From NCBI GenBank assembly GCA_015472025.1, contig BNHL01000001.1, positions 1,240,001 through 1,304,000 of the forward strand: 64,000 nt of DNA. The letters run 5' to 3'. A program made the position numbers and the translations under genes. The stretch comes from Cytophagales bacterium WSM2-2 (GTDB lineage Bacteria > Bacteroidota > Bacteroidia > Cytophagales > Cyclobacteriaceae). The notes beneath the pieces are model-generated. The model was given only the letters and a program-made list of their open reading frames with translations, made no database searches and was not told the DNA's origin. Shown here piece after piece: positions 33,811 to 43,512 of this stretch. The stretch's first letter is position 1. Every line of letters begins with the position of its first letter.

Positions 33811-36800
33811 ATGAAATTCACACTTATACTCCTGACGTTAGTTTGCACAACGGCTTTCGCGCAAAATCCGTTGTGGCTTCGCTACCCGTCCATCTCTCCC
33901 GATGGTTCACAAATTGCATTCACTTACCAGGGTGATTTGTATACCGTTGGCATCAATGGAGGCAAAGCCTCGGCCATCACTGTTCATCCCGCTCACGATT
34001 TTATGCCCGTATGGTTACCCGATGGTAAGACCATTGCGTTTGCTTCAGATCGGTTTGGAAACTTCGATGTGTTCACTATTTCAGCTATCGGTGGAATGCC
34101 CGCGCGATTAACTTTTCATTCCTCGAATGATTTTCCGGTTTCTGTTTCGCCCGACGGAAAAAATCTTTTATTCAATTCCACGCGCACCGATTTGGATTCG
34201 TATGCTGATTTCCCCAATCGTGCCATGCCGGAGTTGTATAGTGTGCCAATAATTGGTGGCCGCAACAGTATGGTTCTCACAACACCTTCGGAAGCAGCCA
34301 TCTACAACGCGAGTGCCACCAAAATTTATTATCAGGATCGCAAGGGCTACGAAGACCCATGGCGTAAACATCATTTATCATCAATCGCCCGAGACCTCTG
34401 GGTGTATGATGCGAAAAATGGTACACATACTCAACTCACTACGTTTGCTGGCGAGGATCGTAATCCCGTGATCGATGCGCAGGAAAATTTTATGTACTAC
34501 CTCTCCGAAGAAAGCGGATCGTTTAACATCCATCGTCTCAGCTTGAAGGGAACGAAGGAGAAAACCCAGGTGACTGATTTCAAAAAACACCCGGTGCGCT
34601 TTCTATCCATGGCATCCAATGGAACACTTTGCTTTTCATACGATGGTGAAATCTATACACTCCGCCCCGGAGAGCAGGCTAAAAAAGTGGACATTAAAAT
34701 TCAAACCGAAGGGAAATTAAATCCTTATGAAAACATACCTGTAAACAGCGGGGCAACGGAATTAGCTGTTTCCCCCAACGGCAAGGAAGTTGCGTTTGTA
34801 GTGCGCGGTGAAATTTTTGTCACATCGGTTGAAGGTGGGGCTACTAAGCGAATCACCAACACGCCAGAACAAGAGCGAAGTGTAAATTTCAGCAAAGACG
34901 GGAAAAACCTTGTCTATGCAGGTGAACGCAATAACAGTTGGAATGTATATAAAACATCCATCGTCAGAAAAGAAGAACCTTATTTCTATGCCTCTACAGT
35001 TTTGAAAGAAGAACCCGTGGTGGCTACAGACGCAGAAGAGTTCCAGCCTGAGTTTTCTCCTGATGGAAAGGAAGTAGCTTATCTTGAGAACCGCACCACA
35101 TTGCGTGTCGTCAACCTCGCAACTAAAAACATTCGAACCATTTTACCTGGCGACAAAAACTATTCGTATAGTGATGGCGATCAATACTACAGCTGGTCTC
35201 CGGATGGCAAATGGTTTTTAGTGAATTTTCTGCTGGACAATCACTGGATTGGTGAGGTGGGCATGGTCAGCTCTGCAGGAAACAGCGAAGTGATCAATCT
35301 TACAAAAAGCGGCTACAATGACGGAGGAGCACGCTGGGCCATGAAGGGAAAAATGATGTTGTGGTTCAGCGATCGTGATGGCATGAAAAATCACGGCAGC
35401 TGGGGCGCCAGCAGGGACGTATACGGAATGTTTTTCACACAAGATGCTTACGACCGCTTCAGGTTAAGCGAAGTTGATTACAAACTCCTTAAAGAAAGAG
35501 AAGACAAGGATAAGGATAAAGATAAAGACAAAGCGAAGGATGACAAAGTGGACGACAAGAGTAAACTGCCAACTGACAAATCGGATATAGTCATTGATTT
35601 CAATGGACTTGAAGATCGAAAAGCAAAGCTCACTATCCATTCATCTTTATTGGGTGATGCGATTGTTTCCCTTGATGGTGAAAAACTATATTACCTCGCT
35701 CGAATTGAAAAAGGCGTGGATTTATGGACCACCAACCTGCGCACGCGCGAAACAAAAATCCTGACCAAGTTAGGTGACAACGCGGGCTCGCTTTCCCTTA
35801 GCGCTGATGGCAAAAAACTTTTTCTGCTAATCGATGGCAAGCCGAATTCCGTAGATGCCGAATCGGGAAAGAAAGAGGCCATAGCGATCAACGGTGAAAT
35901 GCAGCTCTTCAAACAGGAAGAACTGGCCTACATTTTTGATCACGCCTGGAGGCAAATGCTGAAAAAGTTTTACGTTACTAATATGCATGGTGTGAACTGG
36001 GGTGACTATAAAAAAGAATACGCCAAGTTTCTCCCTCACATAAGCAACAATTGGGAATTTTCGGAAATGCTCAGTGAGATGCTGGGTGAACTCAATGCCT
36101 CGCACACCGGTTGCCGCTATAGTCCGGATAACAGGAATGGAGATGCAACGGCTTCTCTCGGATTAATCTATGATCAGAATTTCTCAGGAAACGGAATTCG
36201 AATTTCCACAGTCCTGAAAAAAGGGCCGTTCGACCGAGCTGAATCCAAAGCCAGGAAAGGAGTGATTATTGAAAAGATAGATGACGATAATCTTGCAGCT
36301 GATGCCGACATCTATAAATACTTGAATCGGAAAGCGGGCAAAAACACATTAATCACTTTGTTTGATCCAGCAACTAAAAACCGGTGGGAAGAAGTAGTAA
36401 AGCCCGTTGGAATAGGGCAGGAAATCGAAATGCTATATACACGCTGGGTAGAAAACAGGGCTGCTGAAGTGGATAGTCTTTCTAAAGGGAAAGTTGGCTA
36501 CATCCATGTACGAGGCATGAACGATCCAAGTTACCGTGTAGTGTATGAGGAAGCCCTTGGCAAGCATGCCAATAAAGAATCGTTGATCGTTGACACACGC
36601 TCCAATGGCGGAGGATGGCTGCACGAAGATCTCTCCACTTTCTTAAGTGGAAAGAAATACATTGATGTGATTCCACGCGGCCAACGGATTGGGTTCGAAC
36701 CTCAGTTCAAATGGACCAAACCTTCTGCAGTGCTCATAGGCGAAAGCAATTATTCTGATGCGCATATGTTTCCATTTGCTTACGATGCAAAGTCATTGGG

Positions 36801-37092
36801 CATGACTGTTGGGATGCCAATTCCAGGAACTGGAACTGCGGTTTGGTGGGAAACGCAAATTGACCCAACGCTGGTTTTTGGAATCCCGCAGGTAGGCATG
36901 GTTGGAGCCGATGGAAAATATTTGGAAAACACACAGCTTGAACCAACACATAAAGTGAAGAACCACTACGAGATGTTGGTGAAAGGCCGTGATGAGCAGG
37001 TTGAAAAGGCTGTGGAGTTGCTCATTCAAAAATTGAGTGAAAAACCGGCCCCCAGTAAGATAATTCCCTTAGAGAAAAAAGGTGGTAATTAA
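33811..37092 (+). CDS. Exported tricorn-like S41 family peptidase
   Basis: 1093 residues with signal peptide (MKFTLILLTLVCTTAFAQ). Residues about 20-700 are WD40/TolB-like propeller blades (SPDGSQIAFTYQGDLYTV, WLPDGKTIAFASDRFGNFDVF), as in tricorn protease. A low-complexity Lys/Asp stretch lies at about 561-590. A PDZ-like domain covers about 780-867, and the S41 catalytic core about 880-1060 with KVGYIHVRGMND, IVDTRSNGGG and the nucleophile Ser982 in ESNYSDAHMFPFAY. Family members degrade peptides in the periplasm. It stands alone, followed by a bidirectional terminator. Confidence 0.92.
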   Translation: MKFTLILLTLVCTTAFAQNPLWLRYPSISPDGSQIAFTYQGDLYTVGINGGKASAITVHPAHDFMPVWLPDGKTIAFASDRFGNFDVFTISAIGGMPARLTFHSSNDFPVSVSPDGKNLLFNSTRTDLDSYADFPNRAMPELYSVPIIGGRNSMVLTTPSEAAIYNASATKIYYQDRKGYEDPWRKHHLSSIARDLWVYDAKNGTHTQLTTFAGEDRNPVIDAQENFMYYLSEESGSFNIHRLSLKGTKEKTQVTDFKKHPVRFLSMASNGTLCFSYDGEIYTLRPGEQAKKVDIKIQTEGKLNPYENIPVNSGATELAVSPNGKEVAFVVRGEIFVTSVEGGATKRITNTPEQERSVNFSKDGKNLVYAGERNNSWNVYKTSIVRKEEPYFYASTVLKEEPVVATDAEEFQPEFSPDGKEVAYLENRTTLRVVNLATKNIRTILPGDKNYSYSDGDQYYSWSPDGKWFLVNFLLDNHWIGEVGMVSSAGNSEVINLTKSGYNDGGARWAMKGKMMLWFSDRDGMKNHGSWGASRDVYGMFFTQDAYDRFRLSEVDYKLLKEREDKDKDKDKDKAKDDKVDDKSKLPTDKSDIVIDFNGLEDRKAKLTIHSSLLGDAIVSLDGEKLYYLARIEKGVDLWTTNLRTRETKILTKLGDNAGSLSLSADGKKLFLLIDGKPNSVDAESGKKEAIAINGEMQLFKQEELAYIFDHAWRQMLKKFYVTNMHGVNWGDYKKEYAKFLPHISNNWEFSEMLSEMLGELNASHTGCRYSPDNRNGDATASLGLIYDQNFSGNGIRISTVLKKGPFDRAESKARKGVIIEKIDDDNLAADADIYKYLNRKAGKNTLITLFDPATKNRWEEVVKPVGIGQEIEMLYTRWVENRAAEVDSLSKGKVGYIHVRGMNDPSYRVVYEEALGKHANKESLIVDTRSNGGGWLHEDLSTFLSGKKYIDVIPRGQRIGFEPQFKWTKPSAVLIGESNYSDAHMFPFAYDAKSLGMTVGMPIPGTGTAVWWETQIDPTLVFGIPQVGMVGADGKYLENTQLEPTHKVKNHYEMLVKGRDEQVEKAVELLIQKLSEKPAPSKIIPLEKKGGN

Positions 37093-37113
37093 TAAGTACC
37101 CCGAAAAACAAAA

Positions 37114-37145
37114 AAGCCCGGTCTTATTGACCGGGCTTCTTTTTG
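37114..37145. terminator. Bidirectional terminator between convergent genes
   Basis: AAGCCCGGTC (37114-37123) pairs perfectly with GACCGGGCTT (37129-37138) around the loop TTATT. T-runs follow on the right (TTCTTTTT) and A-runs precede on the left, so it can serve both the S41 peptidase gene and the convergent sugar dehydrogenase gene. Confidence 0.85.
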
Positions 37146-38813
37146 CTATTGTGCAATCGTGCTTCTCGTTTTCTTTACTTCATCTACTTTCACTTCGTCA
37201 GCTTTGTTGCCCCATGACTTCCGAATGTATGTAGCCGCATCCGCAATCTGCTGGTCCGTGAGCCAGTTTTGTGGTGGCATTACATTCTGATACAACTCTC
37301 CGTTTATTTTGACTTTCTTGTCGAATCCGTTCAGGATAATTTTAATGAGTTCGGTCTTATTTCCAGTCACATAGTTAACACCAGCAAGCGGAGGGTTCAT
37401 ACCTGGCGCTCCTTTGCCATTGCGCTGGTGACAAGGTGCACAGTACGTATTGTACACTACGCGACCCGCCTGAAGTTCATCTGGTACTCGCTCTTCCTGC
37501 TTCTTCACTTCAGGAACATAAAGCGCTCGCTCATTCGTCTTGGCAATTCCGTCAGGATAGTACATGATTCTCCAGATACGACCATGTTGTGAATCAGAAA
37601 TGTAAAGAGAGCCATCCGGTCCTTCAGCTAGACCACAAGGACGGAAAAATGCGTTGCTCGGATTTGTAATCGGCTCCGGTCCGATAAATCCATCTGCAAA
37701 AACTTCATATTGACCTGATGGTTTTCCATCCTTCATTGGGATGAACACCACTTTGAAACCTTGTTGCTCGTGACCGAGCCTGTTCCAGCTTCCGTGAAAG
37801 GCTACGAAAGCGCCTTGTTTATATTTTTCCGGGAAGAGATTACCCTTATAGAACACCAGGTCATTAGGAGCCCAGTGACCCGGGAATCCCAACAGCGGAT
37901 CACGTGCTTTCTCGCTGCCATCGGTCTTCTTCCCATCTCCTCCATATTCCGGATTCAACAGTTTTTTACCCTGAACGTGATCATAATAATAGTAAGGCCA
38001 TCCCATGTCGCTGCCTTCCTCCAGGTCAAAGAAAATCTCTGAAGGCAATTCTACGTTTTGATCTTCTGTATAAAATTCCGGCCAGTAGCGATGCAAATCA
38101 TCCCGGCCGTGCTGCAGTGCATAGAGTTTTCCGGAGCTGAAATTCCAATCCAGCGCAACTGCGTTTCGAATGCCCGTAGCATAACGATTTTTAAGATCCT
38201 GTTTTTGGCCAAGTGTATTATCATCAAATTTCCAGATACCGGCCCTGGTTTCAAGTTCCTTGCATGGACTGTCTCCAGGTGTGTGAGGTGCCCTCAATAA
38301 TGTTTCGCAGCAATTGCTGAGCGAACCATTGTTAACATACAATCCTCCTTTATTATCGAAAGTAAATGTCTTTGCAGTATGTCCTCCGTCTCCAACGAGT
38401 GTAACCAATGTATCGCGGGCCTCTGCCGGTAGTAGCTGACCCTCCGTTAGCTTGCTTCTGAATACATGAGTTTCATCTGCGTAGTAGAGATAACCGTTGC
38501 GGATGTCTATACCAGTTCCGGGAACGTCAGAATATCCTTTAATGATGTCCGCATGCCCATCTCCAGTCGAATCACGTACTGCGATAATGCCTTTACCTAA
38601 AGTCAACCTATTCATGTGGAGATAGATATCTCCGTTGGAATTAACTACCATGTGCCTTCCCCGGCCAATGCTGTCAACTACCACAACAGCTCCAAATTTT
38701 TCGGGAAGTGTGATGCCTCCATTTCCCTTGTCGGGAATGATGTCGGGGTTTTTAGGGCCGCATCCGGAAAGTACGATCGTCAAAGCAAGACAGCAGAAGA
38801 ATAGTCGTCTCAT
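37146..38813 (-). CDS. PQQ-dependent sugar dehydrogenase-like lipoprotein with a C-terminal cytochrome c domain
   Basis: 555 residues. A lipoprotein signal ends in IVLSGC (Cys18). Residues about 35-430 form a six-bladed propeller like soluble glucose/sorbosone dehydrogenases (GRGRHMVVNSNGDIYL, GIRNAVALDWNFSSGKLYALQHGRD, FVAFHGSWNR, GLAEGPDGSLYISDSQHGRIWRI). Residues about 445-540 form a class I cytochrome c with the haem site CAPCH near residue 456 and the probable axial Met in NVMPPQNWLT. The fusion would pass electrons from sugar oxidation directly to haem in the envelope. Substrate unknown. Confidence 0.88.
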   Translation of the reverse strand: MRRLFFCCLALTIVLSGCGPKNPDIIPDKGNGGITLPEKFGAVVVVDSIGRGRHMVVNSNGDIYLHMNRLTLGKGIIAVRDSTGDGHADIIKGYSDVPGTGIDIRNGYLYYADETHVFRSKLTEGQLLPAEARDTLVTLVGDGGHTAKTFTFDNKGGLYVNNGSLSNCCETLLRAPHTPGDSPCKELETRAGIWKFDDNTLGQKQDLKNRYATGIRNAVALDWNFSSGKLYALQHGRDDLHRYWPEFYTEDQNVELPSEIFFDLEEGSDMGWPYYYYDHVQGKKLLNPEYGGDGKKTDGSEKARDPLLGFPGHWAPNDLVFYKGNLFPEKYKQGAFVAFHGSWNRLGHEQQGFKVVFIPMKDGKPSGQYEVFADGFIGPEPITNPSNAFFRPCGLAEGPDGSLYISDSQHGRIWRIMYYPDGIAKTNERALYVPEVKKQEERVPDELQAGRVVYNTYCAPCHQRNGKGAPGMNPPLAGVNYVTGNKTELIKIILNGFDKKVKINGELYQNVMPPQNWLTDQQIADAATYIRKSWGNKADEVKVDEVKKTRSTIAQ

Positions 38814-39038
38814 AAGTATTTTAGGGTTGAGGTAAAAAGAACCCTGCTAAGATAAGAATATTGAGAGCAACCGGGCGTAGCTGTTTTTGATAAGAGGCGG
38901 CTCGCGGATTTCAGATTCCAAATAATTCCTTAAATCGCCCATACACATCATCATGCGATCAAAAAACCGGATCATCCAGGAGATTTATCTATAAATTCAC
39001 TCTTCTGTAAATTCCATAGCTGTCAAAATAATTCCATC

Positions 39039-39722
39039 ATGACTGATACTTTTTTCCGATTTGCCAGCCTCATGGGCTGCATTTTCGTAGCATTCCTTTA
39101 TTTGAATCTCTGGCTCACCCCTGGCGACCCTCACGGCCTTTTTATAAGCTTCAAGATCCTCTTTGTTGAAATTGCGCTGGTCCACATTGGCCTTATTGCA
39201 ATGATTTTCTCCCGTCGAATAATTATCCCTGTGATTCTCGTGGCTTGCATCGTAAGTTTCTTTTTGATCAGGAACCAATTGTATCAAAGTCCATTAGTTA
39301 TTGCCTACGCATTTATCGTTCTGTTTCGTTTTCGCTTTGACTTTTATGAGAAATCTCTGAATGAATTGGCAACGCAAGTCATTGCTTCATTCAAATTTAT
39401 TTTCATTGGTTTTTTCTGCCTGATGTTTGTTAATTTTTTTCCACTGCCTTCTTTCGGTCTTTCTGATGAATACCTCGAAAGCAGTCACTACTTTGATTTA
39501 TACGACACTCCATACCGCCGGATCAGTGGTAGTCATCTGAGTCAGGAACAACGAAGTGTTTATCAAAATCCGGTCGAACTCATTTGCCTGGGAGTTCTTT
39601 ATTTTACGAGCATGGCATTTTTCGAATTCAGAACAATTCAGCTCAAAAGATCCGGTACTGAGAGCAAATTTCTTCCAAGCGTAATGGGTCTGCTGGGAGG
39701 ATTATTTCGGAACCGAAAATAA
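39039..39722 (+). CDS. Polytopic membrane protein, function unknown
   Basis: 227 residues with about six hydrophobic segments (for example CIFVAFLYLNLWLTP, ILFVEIALVHIGLIAMIF, RIIIPVILVACIVSFFLI, FKFIFIGFFCLMFVNFFP). There is a hydrophilic loop around residues 145-180 (LSDEYLESSHYFDLYDTPYRRISG) and a basic C-terminus. No family motif is recognised. It converges with the thioredoxin-TPR gene, the stops being 7 nt apart. A promoter match was not found in the 225-bp gap upstream. Confidence 0.75.
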   Translation: MTDTFFRFASLMGCIFVAFLYLNLWLTPGDPHGLFISFKILFVEIALVHIGLIAMIFSRRIIIPVILVACIVSFFLIRNQLYQSPLVIAYAFIVLFRFRFDFYEKSLNELATQVIASFKFIFIGFFCLMFVNFFPLPSFGLSDEYLESSHYFDLYDTPYRRISGSHLSQEQRSVYQNPVELICLGVLYFTSMAFFEFRTIQLKRSGTESKFLPSVMGLLGGLFRNRK

Positions 39723-39729
39723 CCAGTAA

Positions 39730-40590
39730 CTACTTCCCTGTTTTTAATTTAGCTAACTGGTTTTTTACATTTTCATTTTTAGGATCAAGCTCCAGCGCAC
39801 GTTCATAGGCCTGCGTGGACTTTTCTGTTTGTCCTGTCATCGCGTAGACTGCTCCGAGTCTCTCGAAACAAAAGGCAGAGTTAGGAAATAAATTCGCGTT
39901 CATTCGGTAAATGACAACTGCTTCCTGCGTCTTTCCTTGCGCAAGTAGTACGTAAGCACACGAGCCGAGCTCTCCTTCGCGAATAATTTTTGAATGTACT
40001 TGCTCTGCCAGCCCGCGGGCGCTAACATTCACATCCGCTAACATTCCGTTACTCAGCCATGAAGCGATAACCGGGAAACTTCGATAGTTGCTTTCATAGG
40101 GCTGGTGACTTAAAATCTTCAACAGGTCGCGCTCCAATGTTTCGCAGGGAAATTCAACAATTCTGCCAACCTCTAAATTCTTTTCATAAACAATGAAAGT
40201 CGGAACGCGAAATATATTTAGTCCTTTTTCTTCGCGCTGCGGTGATTGCTTGTAAAACGCAGCCGAGTCGTCTACGGCAATCCATTGGATGTTTTTCTCA
40301 GAGATACTCAGTTCATTCATCAGCTTCGAAAAATGTGGCAATTCCCGGCGACTGTCACCGCACCATGTTCCAAAGAAAACTTTAAAAGTAATTTTGCTGA
40401 GGTTGATTTTTTTTAGTTGCCCCAGTATCTCTGTATTGGGATTATAAGTATTCAACCCGGAGTTGTACCAGGATGCAAACGGTTCTTGCTTTAATTCATT
40501 GACAGAACAGGTACCAAGAATCTCTTTGTGCTGACTTACACTGGTTAGGGTCATACTCAGAAATACAAGCAAGGGAAATATCTTTTTCAT
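39730..40590 (-). CDS. Exported thioredoxin-like protein with C-terminal TPR repeats
   Basis: 286 residues. Signal peptide (MKKIFPLLVFLSMTLTSVSQ), then a thioredoxin fold at about 55-160 with FKVFFGTWCGDSRRELPHF; the active site is WCGDS (76-80), a CxxS site with one Cys, and the cis-Pro strand is FRVPTFIVY. Residues about 205-285 are TPR units (SAFCFERLGAVYAMTGQTEKSTQAYERALELDPKN). A single-Cys site suggests reductase or isomerase activity different from a classical thioredoxin, or a binding role. A -7-like TAGTTTTG lies at 40613-40620 on the minus strand. Confidence 0.85.
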   Translation of the reverse strand: MKKIFPLLVFLSMTLTSVSQHKEILGTCSVNELKQEPFASWYNSGLNTYNPNTEILGQLKKINLSKITFKVFFGTWCGDSRRELPHFSKLMNELSISEKNIQWIAVDDSAAFYKQSPQREEKGLNIFRVPTFIVYEKNLEVGRIVEFPCETLERDLLKILSHQPYESNYRSFPVIASWLSNGMLADVNVSARGLAEQVHSKIIREGELGSCAYVLLAQGKTQEAVVIYRMNANLFPNSAFCFERLGAVYAMTGQTEKSTQAYERALELDPKNENVKNQLAKLKTGK

Positions 40591-40762
40591 AAGGAATTAG
40601 GTTTGTATTCCTCAAAACTAAACCCGGCTCTGGAGACTGCCTGTTAAAGACCTCCTAACGTTTCTTCAATCAATTGTTAACGGTTGGATTTTCAAATAAA
40701 CTTACATGAAGTTTGAAACTCCCGTGTTTATCTTCATCTTGGTCCAATCCAAATCTATTTCT

Positions 40763-41590
40763 ATGAAACGCATTCTTGTCTTTATTCTTTTCCTGTCGAA
40801 CGTGGCTTTCGCTCAAAAATATACCGGTGACAGTTGGGCAACTATCAACAGCAAGGGCAGCGGCACTCTTTCTGTTGTGTACTATCCATCGGCCGGCATT
40901 ATTGAATCGGAGAATGGCAAAATGAACGGATTGTGCGTAGATATGCTCAATGATTTTGCTGCATTTGTTCAAACGAAATATGGAAAGAAAATTACTGTAG
41001 ATTATGTCGGGGCCGAACCAGCATTCAGTGAATTTATGAAGCTATGTCAAGCTACCCCCAATGTATTGTTTGTCACCAACATCACGGTGAATGAGGAGAG
41101 AAAAAAAGTGATCAAATTCACACCGCCTTGCCTGAATAACGAGGAAACGTTGATTACACACAAAGATGCTCCGACTATTGACAAGCTTCAGAATATGGGC
41201 ACACTCCTGAATGGCTATTCCGCCAAGGTGATTACCGGGAGTGTTCACGTTAAATACATGGAGCAACTAAAATCAGAGAACATGCCTTCACTCAATATTG
41301 GCTATGGAGCTTCCGGTCCGGAAATATTGAAGGAGATCAGCAACAACCCGAAGTTATTTACAATTCTGGATTTTACAGAATATGTTGATGCTACCCGCAC
41401 GCACATTCCCGTGAAAAAACAAAACGTTAAAATCGGTGGCCAACAAGACTTTGCTTTCGGGATGGCTAAACAATCCGATTGGGATAAAATCTGGGCCGAA
41501 TACCTTACCCCTGAATTCCGGAAAAGCGAAAAATACAGGAGGATGGTGGCGAAAAACCTGGGGCAGGTTTACCTGAGTATTTTGAAATAA
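40763..41590 (+). CDS. Periplasmic solute-binding-like protein
   Basis: 275 residues from the ATG at 40763, chosen because it begins the signal peptide MKRILVFILFLSNVAFAQ; the longer form adds 19 non-signal residues. The sequence resembles family 3 extracellular solute-binding proteins (LSVVYYPSAGIIESENGKMNGLCVDMLNDF, FVTNITVNEERKKVIKFTPPCLNNEETLI, WDKIWAEYLTPEFRKSEKYRRMVAKNLG). No transporter genes are adjacent, so it may be a stand-alone sensor or binding protein; ligand unknown. Confidence 0.8.
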   Translation: MKRILVFILFLSNVAFAQKYTGDSWATINSKGSGTLSVVYYPSAGIIESENGKMNGLCVDMLNDFAAFVQTKYGKKITVDYVGAEPAFSEFMKLCQATPNVLFVTNITVNEERKKVIKFTPPCLNNEETLITHKDAPTIDKLQNMGTLLNGYSAKVITGSVHVKYMEQLKSENMPSLNIGYGASGPEILKEISNNPKLFTILDFTEYVDATRTHIPVKKQNVKIGGQQDFAFGMAKQSDWDKIWAEYLTPEFRKSEKYRRMVAKNLGQVYLSILK

Positions 41591-41591
41591 T

Positions 41592-42827
41592 TTAGTGTAG
41601 TGAGTCAAGCCTGCGGAGCTTCACTGCTTTCCATGCGGTCACTCCCACCACAGCTAACGTCATTGCACCTCCCAACACTACGGAGCGTACTGTGCCAAAC
41701 AACCGGGCGGTCACGCCCGATTCAAACGCACCGATTTCATTGGACGACCCTACGAAGATGCTGTTCACAGCAGACACGCGACCTTTCATATTCTCGGGTG
41801 TTAGTGTATGGATCATCGTGCTGCGCGCGATAACGCTAACACAATCAAAAACTCCACTCACAATTAATAGCCCCATTGAAAGCCAAAAGGAAGTGGAAAG
41901 GCCAAATCCAATCATACAAAAACCGAAACCTGCAACACACCACAATAATATTTTACCCATATTTTTTTTGATGGGATTGTGGGTTATGTAAACCGCTGTT
42001 ACTACAGCTCCAATGGAAGGAGCCGATCGAAGGAATCCTAATCCTACCGCCCCAACGTTGAGAATAGTGTCTGCGAAAATCGGAAGTAAGGCTACAGCTC
42101 CACCGAAAAGTACTGCGAACAAATCAAGGGTGATTGCACCAAGTATAACCTGATTGGTGAAAACGAATTTTATACCAGCTTTGATCTTTTCCCAGATGCC
42201 TTGCTCTTCTGTAATTGCAGGGAGTGGCCTTGATGGAATGAGGAAATAGCAAACCGCTCCGGCGGCTACTAATGCCACATCAGCACAATAGGCAGCAGTT
42301 ATTCCGAAAAAACCATAAATCAATCCACCGATCATCGGACCACCTACTGCTGCACCTTCCCAAATTGTACTGTTCCAGGTGATCGCATTTTGATACAACT
42401 CGCGATCAACCAGCTGCGGCATAAATGAAAAATTGGCGGGTGACAAAAAGCCCCGGGCAATGCCACTCACGAAAATCACCGCATAGATAGGCAGCGCACC
42501 ATTGGTTAAAATAAATGCTCCCATATCCACAGTAAAAACCAGGAGCGCGGCCGAACACAATAACAGCGTGATCACGCAAACCATGATAATTTTCTTCCGC
42601 TCCATCACGTCTGCCAGGTGACCCGCATAAAGCGAAACACCAATGGCCGGTATCGCTTCTGCCAGTCCGATAAGGCCGAGAGACAATGGGTCTTTGGTGA
42701 TTTCATAGACCTGCCAACCCACGACTACCGCCTGCATCATCACCGCTACTGTGACAAACAACCGCGACAAAATGAACAAACGGAAATCGCGGACCTGCAT
42801 GGCCGCGTAAGGATTATGCGAACTCAT
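41592..42827 (-). CDS. MFS transporter (EntS-like)
   Basis: 411-residue major facilitator with about 12 membrane segments. The start MSSHNPYAAMQVRDFRLFILSRL and the signature loop YAGHLADVMERKKIIM (the MFS loop 2-3 motif), plus RGFLSPANFSFMPQLVDRELYQNAITWNSTIWE, place it in the EntS/enterobactin-exporter-like subgroup (MFS_3). Substrate cannot be told. It overlaps the upstream NadR-like gene by 4 nt, so the two are cotranslated. Confidence 0.9.
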   Translation of the reverse strand: MSSHNPYAAMQVRDFRLFILSRLFVTVAVMMQAVVVGWQVYEITKDPLSLGLIGLAEAIPAIGVSLYAGHLADVMERKKIIMVCVITLLLCSAALLVFTVDMGAFILTNGALPIYAVIFVSGIARGFLSPANFSFMPQLVDRELYQNAITWNSTIWEGAAVGGPMIGGLIYGFFGITAAYCADVALVAAGAVCYFLIPSRPLPAITEEQGIWEKIKAGIKFVFTNQVILGAITLDLFAVLFGGAVALLPIFADTILNVGAVGLGFLRSAPSIGAVVTAVYITHNPIKKNMGKILLWCVAGFGFCMIGFGLSTSFWLSMGLLIVSGVFDCVSVIARSTMIHTLTPENMKGRVSAVNSIFVGSSNEIGAFESGVTARLFGTVRSVVLGGAMTLAVVGVTAWKAVKLRRLDSLH

Positions 42828-43372
42828 TGGAATTTGAAGGTGGAATTAATAGCATCAATCGCTTTCTTTCTTCGAGCTTCGCGCTCACCGGAAATTTCTA
42901 TAAATGGAACACCGGTCAATGCTACTTCCTTCTGGTATATTTTCCAGAAGTGCTCGCGCTTATCGGGGTGTTCACGCTGAGGATCTTCGTCCCAAGGAAT
43001 GTCAATATTCGTCAGCAGGTAAAGGTCATATTTGCGTTCCGCTATTTTTTTTAAAATATCCGGGTCACAGTTGCCATACTTATGCTCACTCCACACTTTG
43101 ATGACGATTAGATTGGTGTCACAGACAAGCAATTTGTTAGCGTCATAAACCCATTCGTCTTCCATACGAAGTTGACCATGTGCAATTTTAACGAGATCGA
43201 TCTGATCGTAGGCTCGGCCAAGTTTGTTGAGGTAGGCTCGAGCGTATTCCTCCACCCATGAAGTCTTGAAATGCTGAGCCAGGAATTGCGACAAGTCCGT
43301 CTTACCAGTGCACTCCGGTCCGATTACACAGACCTTTTTTATTTCGTGAACGTTCTCGCGCGTGACTTGCAT
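42824..43372 (-). CDS. NadR-like AAA/P-loop kinase
   Basis: 182 residues. Walker A GPECTGKTDLSQFLA (18-25 core), then WVEEYARAYLNKLGRAYD and LLVCDTNLIVIKVWSEHKYG, followed by YDLYLLTNIDIPWDEDPQREHPDKREHFW: this series is typical of the ribosylnicotinamide kinase domain of NadR. The N-terminal NMN adenylyltransferase domain of full NadR is absent, so it would only phosphorylate nicotinamide riboside or a related nucleoside. The downstream MFS transporter overlaps by 4 nt and may import or export a related compound (inference). Confidence 0.88.
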   Translation of the reverse strand: MQVTRENVHEIKKVCVIGPECTGKTDLSQFLAQHFKTSWVEEYARAYLNKLGRAYDQIDLVKIAHGQLRMEDEWVYDANKLLVCDTNLIVIKVWSEHKYGNCDPDILKKIAERKYDLYLLTNIDIPWDEDPQREHPDKREHFWKIYQKEVALTGVPFIEISGEREARRKKAIDAINSTFKFQ

Positions 43373-43512
43373 AAAAAAATTTGGCGCAAATTACTTCAAT
43401 GTGCGGAAACTTCTTTCGTCCGGAGCATTTTTTTGATACGCGAAAAAAGAAGGGCACAGTTCTTGTATTACCGTCCCTATTGTCAAAATAAACCAACTAA
43501 ACGAGATGATCA

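Noticed and set aside
39039..39287. Minus-strand 96-codon frame with charged residues overlapping the membrane-protein gene
   Set aside because: The plus strand encodes clear membrane segments over the same bases; the minus frame is its shadow.
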